Below, one piece after another: positions 36,468-46,800 of a DNA stretch of 64,000 bases. The notes beneath the pieces were generated by a model. It made no database searches. It was not told the origin of the DNA and worked only from the letters and a program-made list of their open reading frames with translations. Source of the stretch: Siphonodentalium dalli (Eukaryota; Mollusca; Scaphopoda; Gadilida; Siphonodentaliidae); the NCBI GenBank assembly GCA_032622095.1, contig CP136064.1, positions 181,200,011-181,264,010 on the forward strand. Reading direction: 5' to 3'. The position numbers and the translations under genes were made by a program. How positions within the stretch are numbered: position 1 is the first letter of the stretch; every line of letters begins with the position of its first letter.

Positions 36468-37574
36468 ACTAGAAGGTGACCCGACTTCGTCCGGGCTTTG
36501 ACCTTGAATTGACCATTTTGGTCAGTTGAGGTTACGATTTGACCCATCCAAAACACTGCCCGGACAAAAGTACCCGACAAAAGTACCCGTCGAAATCCAT
36601 CCTGTTTTACCCGATTTGACCTTGAATTGATCATTTTGAAGGTCAAGGTCAGGTCGGGGTCACAATTTGACCGTCGAAAACACTCAGTGGGCAAAAGTAA
36701 ACCCTATGTATCAAATTTCGTGGAAATCCCATCAAAATTCGCGTCACGCGTCACGTCGCACGGGCAAATTAATAGGCGTATGCCACTTCTCGGCCGAAAA
36801 TACCCCCACATACCATGTTTCATCGAAATCCCGTGATATTCGGGCGTTTGACCTTGAAAAGTTGAAATGACCCGATTTCAAGGTCATGGAGTGGGTCACG
36901 ATTTGACCAGTCCAAAACACTGCCCGGACAAAAGTACCCGACAGACGTGCCCGTCGAAATCCATCCGGTTTTACCCGATTTGACCTTGAATTGATCATTT
37001 TGAAGGTCAAGGTCAGGTTGGGGTCACGATTTGACCCGTCCAAAGCACCCAGTGGACAAAAGTAACCCTATGTATAAAATTTCGTCGAAATCCCATCAAA
37101 ATTTGCGATTTGACCTTGAATTGACCCGATTTCAAGGTCAATGTCACGTCGCACGGACAAATGAATATGCTTATGAGACTCCCCATACGAAAGTACCCCC
37201 ACATACCAAGTTTCATCGAAATCCCGTGATATTCGGGCATTTGACCTTGAAATGACCCGATTTCAAGGTCAAGGTCACGTCGCACGGGCAAATGAATAGG
37301 TTTATGCCACTCCCCGGCCGAAGGTACCCCCACATACCAAGTTTCATCGAAATCCCGTGATATTCGGGCGTTTGACCTTGAAATGACCCGATTTCAAGGT
37401 CAAGGTCATGTCGCACGGGCAAATTAATAGGCCTATGCCACTTCCCGGCCGAAAATACCCCCACATACGAAGGTTCATCGAAATCGGGTCGACCGTTTTC
37501 GAGTTCATCGCGAACACACACACAGACAGACACACACACACACACAGACAGATCTTCCAAAATATATAATAGAT
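36468..37574 (+). mobile_element. GGTCAAGGTCA-family dispersed element, longest copy
   Basis: Head ACTAGAAGGTGACCCGACTT; tandem ~135-150-bp body units (ACATACCAAGTTTCATCGAA, CCGTGATATTCGGGC); tail TCGGGTCGACCGTTTTCGAG, (CA/GACA)n, TCTTCCAAAATATATAATAG. It contains at least a dozen TCAAGGTCA/TGACCTTGA words. Open frames of 65-124 codons arise from the tandem units. Confidence 0.8.
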
Positions 37575-38198
37575 AGATGGTAAGCAAATAAAGAATTATA
37601 TGTGATGTTTGTGCTATATCGGATGCTATATCGGATAACTGAACGATGTGAAACTTGTCAATTTTATATATAGGGCACGTTGCAAATGATGACTACATAT
37701 TCGAGAAAGAAAAGACGATATTTTTCAATAACAAAATCGATTCGTTTGAATTTTGTGCGAACAATCGAATATGCCGGTGAAATTGAATAGACCATTAGTT
37801 TATGCATTATAGATGTATGTAACAGTTCAAAAGTTCCAACAATTTTGTTCCAAGTGGACCGTGTTGGCAGAGTACGGCCCCGAAGTAGTCATTTGTCATG
37901 TGATTGTTAAAAGTAACTGGCTTCCAGTGAACCAAAAACGCCACACATGATTTTTTATTATGGCGTCCGGCAGATGGTGCCATGCACGAATCCCTACTTT
38001 GGCTACGCCCGTAGAGATCATATCCCACCCGTTCAAAACATGGGAACTTTTTATGTGCTTTTCTGTTCTTCGGGCAACTTTATAACGCATGGAATATATT
38101 TCGTTGTTAATACTTGCTCTTTAATAGCATACTTCACGGAGGAGTGGTCCCAGCTTTAGATTGGACGATTTTTATGATATCAAAACAAACGTTGAAAT
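37575..38198. other. No recognised feature
   Basis: Nothing seen beyond short frames without motifs. Confidence 0.5.
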
Positions 38199-38658
38199 GT
38201 GACCCGCCATATCAAATCCAGTCGGAAGTCGGGATTTTTTTTACCCTGTGCCAATGCATTCTCTTATATATGCGAGTCGACCGTAGGTCGCCTCGCATAT
38301 ATAAGAGAATGCATTGGCCTAACAATTTTTTACAATTTTAATAATTTGTTCTTGTATTCTTTGACAATTTTATAATTTCACCCATACAGAGCCCCAGACA
38401 AACATGAGCAGACGACACTCTTCTATGTGCTTCTATATATGTGTGGGTCTCCCTGCAGGGTAATGGATGTTTTTTTTATTTTATGTCCTAAAAATTGTAA
38501 GAAACATTTATTTAAAAAACATGATAAAACATTGTTAAGCCAATGCATTCTCTTATATATGCGAGGCGACATATGGTCGACTCGCATATATAAGAGAATG
38601 CATTGGCACAGGGTAAAAAAAATCCCGACTTCCGACTGGATTTGATATGGCGGGTCAC
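38199..38658. mobile_element. 460-bp MITE with two nested 67-nt hairpins
   Basis: Same structure as 53789-54237: GTGACCCGCCATATCAAATC ends, hairpins at 38251-38317 and 38540-38606. AAAT on both sides may be the target duplication. Confidence 0.9.
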
Positions 38659-38709
38659 AAATGATTACCTGGGAGAAATTTCATGATTGTAATCGACGGC
38701 TCACCAAAG

Positions 38710-38880
38710 CAGGGTTGGGTTAATCGTAATCAGTAATTGTAATCAAAGTAATCGATTACAACATTTGGAGTAATCACCTGTAATCAGTAATCATAACATT
38801 TTTCGATTACAAGTAATCGTAATCGATTACTTTCATATGTACCTGTAATCATGATTACATTTTGATTGCTTTACTAAAAT
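38710..38880. repeat. TAATCGATTA-rich segment
   Basis: Dense (G)TAATCGATTAC / GTAATCA words following GCAGGGTTGGGTTAATCG. This resembles subterminal regions of some hAT elements, but no matching right end was found. Confidence 0.45.
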
Positions 38881-39670
38881 ATCCATAATAGCTATTGGAT
38901 ACTCATAGTCTCACAATGTAGCACTGTGGGGTGTGCACATATACAAACATCATATCAGAAAGTTAGTACAAATTGTACATGTGGTACACTGTGTACATCC
39001 TGGCAGTGGACACAGATAACACACAATTGTTGAAATGTTGAATACAGCATGTATAGCAATAAACGTATGATACAGACAATGAAATGTTCTAATATGAATA
39101 AAAAGGCTAGCCAACTTCAATTAGGATTAAATATTATTGGGACTACTGCAGACAATGGATGTAGGGTCACACTGGCACAGTTGGGCTAATTAACTGAACA
39201 AAGCAGGTGTGATATACATCGGGAGACCTAATTAGCTGGTTTGTCATTTACTGCACTCATGGAGTTAAGGGGAACTTAAGCCTCATTTAATCCTAATCAG
39301 GATATCAGTGGATGATCAACAAATAAACTTTAGTGTTATTTTCATTGTGTTGGGTATTGAATCTAACAGAACATGCAAATAATTTATAATTGTTTCCAGA
39401 TAATGATAGTTTCATAAATATTATGCGTTAGTTTCAAAGTCACATAAATCAGCAATCTCAAGCTGGAACCTTCACCTTCTGTGAAATACATAAGTAAGGA
39501 GCAGGTATTAACTAAGAAATGTATTACTTGCATTGTTTATTCAATGATATAAACTTCCCTGTCAGAACATCGAAATGTTCCTTGGTTTTTACATGGTGGT
39601 GTATTATCTCTTTAGGCGTAATCAGAGTAAAGATTTTGGCATGATTTAGGCGTCCACTTGGTATGGCAGA
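38881..39670. other. No recognised feature
   Basis: Nothing seen. Confidence 0.5.
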
Positions 39671-39675
39671 CTTAA

Positions 39676-40622
39676 AGTGCCTTTACACGCTTCGATTTGT
39701 CGCAAGGTTTTTAGAATGCACAGCAGGTTGGAAACAGATGGTTGTGTTTATACCGTCTGATTTTGGTAGGCCAAGCAACTTTATCCGACTTTTATGGTTT
39801 TTCCTCAGAGCTAACATCTTTTTTCAATCCCGAAATTTGTAATCAATTTCGATGTAAACATCAGATTTCTAGATGTTTTAATGACATTTGGCCAGTTATC
39901 TCCCCTTTTGCTGCATCCTATACATAAAAAGTGCAAAACCAGAAAAGTTGATTTTTTCAAGACCGCTGTGGATGTTTCGACCGCACAATGATGAAGCAGT
40001 ATATATCGACAGAATATACATGTCTCAAAATTATCGGGGCTGAAATGCCCTTAACAAATTGTTTTTCAATCCCATCATTTTATAGATAAAAGACAACCTA
40101 AATCGGTTGAACAAGGAGAGATGTTAACAATTAAAGTACCAGATAACTGGTTTTGACTGGTATGCAACAAATAGGCAGACCTGATTTGGTCTGCATAATG
40201 TCGCAGTCTGCCTAATGATGGTCAATGGTCCTCCTAATATTAGGCAGACCTGGGAATTTGTATATTTCATATTACTTGAGGAATCACAAATTCCCATTGA
40301 TCATAGCTTGGTGTTCACATTTAGAACAAAACTAGAGAAAGAGTGTTTAAAATTGAGCAGTTTTAAAGTTTTTTGTATATGTCTGCCAAATTGTTGTACA
40401 GAGGGCATAACTCCTACATATTTTATATGATATTTACTGCCTCCAAACAGCTTCAATTCATTAAAAGCCGTCCGTTTGAAAAGGCAAAATGGGTCCATAC
40501 CCATTTCGTTCGACAGACGGATCGGTGATAATTCAGGGTAAAATATAACGAATGGCATGCGTTTACACGGTCTGTTGAACTTGGAGGGAACCCATGCGAT
40601 ATTTCGAACCGTGTAAAAGCAT
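39676..40622. mobile_element. Possible ~950-bp TIR element
   Basis: AAGTGCCTTTACACGCTTCG at the left is roughly inverted at the right (CGAACCGTGTAAAAGCATTA). The arms are short and imperfect; no transposase is seen. Confidence 0.4.
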
Positions 40623-40702
40623 TATATTAGACACCTTTCGCATAACGCTCTACTACTGATAAGAATATGTGTTATTTCTATCAGTTGTCGTTTTACTACT
40701 TA

Positions 40703-42433
40703 TTCCCAGTTCCTTATTCCTTATTCAAAAGCATTCAATATTGACCATATTAACTGTGCGGTAGGGTGGCCCACCCCAAACTATACTATAAAAACAGAAA
40801 ACCGCACCCTCTCGCCCTTGCGGTTGCCACAGGAGGTGGCCAAAATGGCAACCATAGACTTTCTGGTATTTATGAACCGATTTTGACCAAATAAACGAAA
40901 CTGTAGGGTGGCCTACCCAAAATCATAAAATAAAAACCGAAAACCGCCACCCCTCTAGCCTATGGGGTTGCCACAAGAGGTGGCCAAAATGGCAACCATA
41001 GCGTTTGACAAAACAAACGACGCGGTTGGTGGCCCGTCCCATTATAATATAAAAACGGAAAACCGCATCTATCTATCTCGTGCGGTTGCCACATGAGGTG
41101 GCCAAAATGGCAACCATAGACTTCTTTTATTTATGAACAGATTTTGACCAAATAAACGAAACACTGAGGTGGCCCACCCCAAATTATACTATGAAAACCG
41201 AAAACCGCAACCCTCTAGCCCGTGCGGTTATCACATGAGGTGGCCCAAACTATACTATAAAAACCGAAAACCGTACCACTCCAGCTCGTGCGGTTGACAC
41301 AGGGGGTGGCCAAAATGACAACCATAGTCGTTTTGATTTTATGAACCGATTTTGGACCAAGTAAACGATGCGATATGGTGGCCCACCCAAATTATACTAT
41401 AACAACCTAAAACCGCACCCTTCTAGCCCGTGTGGTTGCCACAGGAGGTGGCCAAATTGGCAACCATAGCCGTTTTGGTATTTATGAACCGATTGTGTCA
41501 TTTTGGCCACCTCCTGTGTCAACCGCACGACATAGAAGGGTGCTGTTTTCGGTTTTTATAGTATAATTTGCGGTGGGCCACCTTACCATTTCGTTTATTT
41601 GGTCAAAATATGTTCATATATAAAAGAAGTCTATGGTTGCCATTTTGGCCACCTCATGTGGCAACCACACAAGGCAGATAGATGCGGTTTTCCGTTTTTA
41701 TAGTATAATGGGACGGGCCACCCTACTGTTTCGTTTATTTGGTCAAAATCGGTTCATAAATAGTAAAACGTATATGGTTGCCATTTTGTATAATTTGTGG
41801 TGGGACACCCTAAAGCGTCGTTTATTTGGTCAAAATCGCTTCATAAACATTAAAACGTCTATTGTTGACATTTTAGCCACCTCATGTGGCAACCGCGCGG
41901 GCTAGAGGGGTGCGGATTTCGGTTTTTATAGTAAAATTTGCGGTGGGCCACCCTACCGTTTCGTTTATTTGGTCAAAATCGGTTCATAAATAAAAGAACG
42001 TCTATAGATGGTTGCCATTTTGGTTACCTAATTTGGCAATTCACGGGCTATAGAGGGGTGCGGTTTTCCGTTTTTTTTATAGTATATATTGTGGTGGGCC
42101 AACCTACCGAGTCGTTTATTTGGTCAAAATCGGTTCATAAATACCAAAACGGCTCTGGTTGCCATTTTGGCTACCTCCTGTGGCAACCGCACGGGCTAGA
42201 TGGGTGCGGTTTTCGGTTTTTATAGTATAATTTGGGGTGGGCCACCCTACCGCGTCGTTTATTTGGTAAAAATCGGTTCATAAATATAAAAACGCTATCC
42301 TGTGGCACCCGCACGGGTTAGAGGGGCGCGGTTTTCGGTTTTTATAGTATAGTTTGGTGTGATCCACCCTACCGCACCGTTTATTTGGTCAATATTGAAT
42401 GTTTCCGAAGGAGGAATAAGGAACTGGGAATCT
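40703..42433. mobile_element. 1.7-kb foldback element with tandem-repeat arms
   Basis: TACTTATTCCCAGTTCCTTA at the left; GGAATAAGGAACTGGGAA at the right. The forward arm (40740-41490) holds ~5 units with GGTGGCCAAAATGGCAACCA; the reverse arm (41500-42390) holds their inverted copies (TGGTTGCCATTTTGGCCACC). Unit spacing is irregular, about 120-150 bp. ORFs here are repeat-derived. Confidence 0.88.
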
Positions 42434-43288
42434 AATAAGTAACCGATGTCATCATAGTGTCGTTTTGCCACATCCGTATATAGCCACCATTACGGTTTCG
42501 GGTTTTCGACAAAACTCATAAATACATCATATAGTAATAGTAACGACGAATAGACACTGTTCATTCACTGAATATGACCTGATAACACAATTAAAGGGGG
42601 AGCTGTACACTAAATCCGGCCATTTATGGGACCATCTCCTTTTATACTCAATAAAATAGATTAGTGCAAAATACAGCCATGCGCGCTCTAGAACGATGCA
42701 AACAACATGGTAATTATAATGAAAATGAGTTTATGACTATATTCACGGTAAATAGAACCATATAACATTACTGCGACTGGCAAGAAGCTACGATTTTTCA
42801 CAAACGGACTCGTATAGTCAATTCATCGAAAAGGTTTTTTGGACCGTCAGAAAACAAATTACGACTACTATTAGCTATTCGTTTTTTCACGCGTAGTAAG
42901 TAGTTCATTATGCGAAAGGTATAATTTCTTGAAAACAGTGGACTACTATATAATGAAAAAATGAGTAATGGTCAACGCAGTTCTATGACATCTTGACATG
43001 ACGGTATAACCACACGGCACAATCGTTTGACGATTCAGCGACCAATTTCACGATTCAGCGGCTTGACAACCACGGTGCAACAGCATTTTAATTATTCGGC
43101 GACCAAACTAATGTGGAACAAATTAAAACAAATATATATAGAAATGAAGGGTATATTCATGACATTGTTGGTATATGGGTATCACTTATATTACGAGATC
43201 ATGCCGCTGTGGCGGCGTGGTTGCCTGCGGATAACGTCATTGTTTTGGGCGCCACGTGATCAGGTCGCCACGGAAGCATATTGATTCG
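42434..43288. other. No recognised feature (3' flank of the SLC6-like gene)
   Basis: An 85-codon plus frame at 43027-43284 has no motif. No convincing AATAAA on the minus strand was settled on for the transporter. Confidence 0.5.
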
Positions 43289-43633
43289 ATATAAACTCGG
43301 TAACACCAGGAATATTAAACCCCACTCCATCATATAAACTCGGTACTGGCAGGAATATTAAACCCGACTCCATCATATAAACTCGGTACCGCCAGGAATA
43401 TTAAACCCCACTCCATCATATAAACTCGGTACCGCCAGGAATATTAAACCCCACTCCATCATATAAACTCGGTACTGCCAGGAATATTAAACCCCACTCC
43501 GTCATACAAACTCGGTACCGCCAAGAATATTAAACCCCACTCCATCATATAAACTCGGTACCGCCAGGAATATTAAACCCCACTCCATCATATAAACTCG
43601 GTACGGCCAGGAATATTAAACCCCACTCCCTCA
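43289..43633. repeat. 43-bp minisatellite, 8 copies, in the 3' UTR of the SLC6-like gene
   Basis: About eight nearly identical 43-bp units of the form ATAAACTCGGTACCGCCAGG followed by AATATTAAACCCCACTCCAT and CAT. Differences between copies are single substitutions (TAACACC, TACTGGC, TACTGCC, TACGGCC), so the array is young or homogenised. It runs directly into the stop codon of the last SLC6 exon. Confidence 0.93.
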
Positions 43634-43807
43634 TCAGAATTGTGCTCCAAGAAAAATCGGATCCTTTTTCGTGCCGTTTTCGTGAACCATGGAGTTTAAT
43701 TCCGTAGATGACGCTGATTGTATTGGATGATTCCACCGATAGGTGTCTCTCAGCTCATCGCTAGCAGGAACCCACATCTTTGTCGGCTGGCAAGCGTTTT
43801 TAAATCT
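43634..43807 (-). CDS. SLC6-like transporter last coding exon (cytosolic C-terminal tail)
   Basis: The acceptor ATTCTTCCAG precedes AGATTTAAAAAC, giving [20 protein letters not shown]. This fits the usual SLC6 pattern (G)SL.QR...(C/T).P...W.PA after TM12. The tail is 57 residues and ends GAQF then TGA (43636-43634). The end is not an obvious strong PDZ ligand. The stop codon touches the 43-bp minisatellite at 43289-43633, so that array forms the start of the 3' untranslated region. I could not pick a convincing poly(A) signal. Confidence 0.9.
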   Translation of the reverse strand, partial: RFKNACQPTKMWVPASDELRDTYRWNHPIQSASSTELNSMVHENGTKKDPIFLGAQF

Positions 43808-46800
43808 CTGGAAGAATACATTTATATTGGTTGAGATTGTGGCTATATTTATGTGTTTGCAGTTTATCGAAGCAAAGGGAGGTGGCAACAAGGGTAATGC
43901 ATGGGGTGTCTCACCACAACTTTATTCAAAATGTTCCATAATTGAAATATCATGTTCAAATGGTTATGATAGTTTGATTTGCTAACAAGTATTTAGTGTT
44001 AAAGATACGGGCGGTGTTGTCGGTGGGTATGCTGTTAAGATATTCAGCTCCGCCAAAATCCGCCATAAACAGAAATAATAGTAAAATATAGACAGACATT
44101 GTTCTTATACCAATCAGAAATATGGCATAAACAGTTTGCTATTGTTAAAAGCAAAAAAACGTTACAGAACCTGGCCTTTGTTTAGATCAGGATATGGTAA
44201 ACATAAAGAGCGTTATCTGTTACTGTTTTCCTGATATGGAAATAATAAAGAGCGTTTATATCATTTGTGTGTGATTAACCAGTATATTTTTAGGTCTGAA
44301 ATGACTATCAGTTTGGAAGTTTTCAACAGTTGGAAAGTCTGAGGCACAAATTGGAAAATTCCAACCAATTCAAGAGGGTGCAAATCGAACATCTAACCAG
44401 GAAATTCAAATATGTGCCTGGTTCAAGGTGGGCGGGTGAAGTTGGAAGTACTAAGATGGACGCCCCCAACAGAGATCATCTATAGCCATGTTCCTGCCGA
44501 GGCATGGGTATCTTGTGTGAAGAACTCCATCGCGCTTGCTGGCATGTCCCTGCATATATTGGCGAAAGGAAGTGGAGAATGGCGTGAGGGGAGTTTCATT
44601 TTCAGGAGTCAAAGAAGTGGACGAATGTGCTTGAAAATGCAACAGAGAAAAATATGGGCGACTCGCATATATAAGATAATGCATTGGCACAGGGGTTTCG
44701 CAAAAAAAAAATCAGGAAGCTCCAATCCAGAAAGGGTTAAGCATTAACATATGTTTACACAAAATCCAACCTCAACCCATTCTTTACTAAATACTCATTA
44801 ACGTGTAGTTCCCAAATGTCCAAACAATAATTTAAGATATAAATTATTATCTGAGCATTTTCCATAAATGAATATGAAACTTTCTACAAGTATTTTTGTT
44901 ATACTTGATCATAAAATAATAAACTTGTATAGCAACTAAACACCTGGTTGTGTCTATAAAGTGTGACAAGCCATATACACCTGGATCCATTTATTTAATA
45001 AACATATTGAGGTGTTTACTTTCTAAACACCGTGTTTACTTTACCTAAACACCTCGTTTATTATCTAAACATATGATTACTTAAACACATAGGTATTTAT
45101 TTATCTAAACACATGTATGTGTATAGTTTATCTAAACACATCGTTTAGGTTATAAACACCTTGTTTAGCATGCACACATGATAATGCATTTATACAAAAA
45201 AGTGTTTAGCTTTATCCTGGACATGCCTCCAGATAAATAATATACTTTATAACTGAATTGGAGATTCCATTCAGTAAAGACGGAGTTAAGATAACGTTAC
45301 TTCGAATGTTCACCAACGTCAAGCTAGCAATTACCTGTTGTAAGCTGCCTTTTTTCCAACATAAATGATATGTGAAGTTAGCTATGAGAGGAGTTACGGG
45401 AATCATGGCAATACACCAGCCGACAGCGATTGACCAGCCAGGATATCGTATACTTCCGTAATGAACTTCTTCCATCCTGGCAAGTCCCGCTAACCAAAGC
45501 ACCTGCAAACGAGGAGCAACGCCGGTCAAATTAAAGATGAATAATCCGAATTAACGTTACCAAATTACTAAAATTGAGTCGAGGAACCCACCCATCAAAG
45601 CTCAGAGTGATCAGATATCGATTTTTGAAATTTGTCAATTCTCCAGATGTGTAGTTATTGATGGCCTGGTAAAAAGTCATCAAACCTATACGACTTCGGA
45701 ACAAATTGCGGATGAAGATTGATAACTCTCAAATTAAGTGGCTTTGGCGTTAGATATATTGACAGGCCGCCAAAAAATTACATATATCGGGAAAGAGTAA
45801 ATTTCAAAAATCGATATCTGAGCTTTGACTGGACTCGAATAAAATATTTGTTTAGCCCTGAAGCCAAAGAAGTAGTAATCTGGGAGCGTTAATTCGGATT
45901 ATGCATCTTTCACATTGAAAGTTGAAAACATCTGATAAATCTGCATGACCTCGATAAGTCTTTTTTTGATATATAACGTCCGTGTATTAGTATAGTACAG
46001 ATGTATAATCCGAATTAACGCTCCCAAATTACTATTTCTTTTGGCGACTTGGCAAATATTCCTCAAGCCGACAGTCTCGGACCAAATTTCGGATGAAGAT
46101 GGATAACTCTAAAATCAGGTGGCTTTGGGTGTTGATAAATAAAACTTTTTGGGCAATTTTATACTACAATTGACTGGTTAGTATTATTTTGGGGCAATTG
46201 TTGTTGTTGTTGTTGGAATGTGACGATATGGGGACCATCGAATCGGATTGAGTACCTTCAAGTATATTTTATCGATATATTATTGGACATTAAGTAGGAT
46301 GCTAAACCTACAAAAATGGAGTTGGAACAAGAGTAGTAATTTAAAGAACTATACTCACTAAAGCTAGTGCAGGAGTGACGTATTTCCAGAGTAGTTTCCA
46401 AATAATATATGGTCTGTATCCGAGCATGAGTTCAATATCATCGTAAAATCGGTCGGCACCTATAAATGCAATGAACAGTGAATGAGCACATATGCATGCG
46501 AGATAATTCAGGGGTGTATTTAAGAAATAAATACACGGTGTAGAGGTGTGTATGGTCAAGTTGTACCACAAAAAACTGATTGTAGGACGACGCGTAGCGG
46601 AGTCCTACAATCAGTTTTTTGTGGTACAACTTGACCATACACACCGATACACCGTGTATTTATTTCTTTTGTAATACGACTGAAAGTTTGTGGTCACAAT
46701 TCGACTGAATAGTCAACGAAATACTGCGCTTTTTCGGTCTCAGGTGAGAAAACATTTCGTGGTGTAATTCGTATTGGGCGTACTCGATTCTTTGCATGGA

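Larger units (their letters stand above)
43808..45334 (-). other. 1,527-bp last intron of the SLC6-like gene
   Basis: Bounded by GTAATT (45334) and TTCTTCCAG (43808). It contains a copy of a dispersed repeat (43995-44200), a solo right end of a piggyBac-type MITE (44640-44740) and a cluster of TAAACA motifs (44935-45215). A 111-codon open frame on the plus strand at 44412-44747 overlaps the MITE end and resembles nothing I know. Confidence 0.85.

Noticed and set aside
38710-38880. Homeodomain-type enhancer made of TAATCGATTA words
   Set aside because: The words sit after a hAT-like GCAGGGTTGGG start and look like transposon subterminal sequence, so it is listed only as a repeat.
45212-45529. 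Reading the 105-codon minus frame as a complete small gene
   Set aside because: Only 45335-45502 is coding; its edges are consensus splice sites and the rest is intron.
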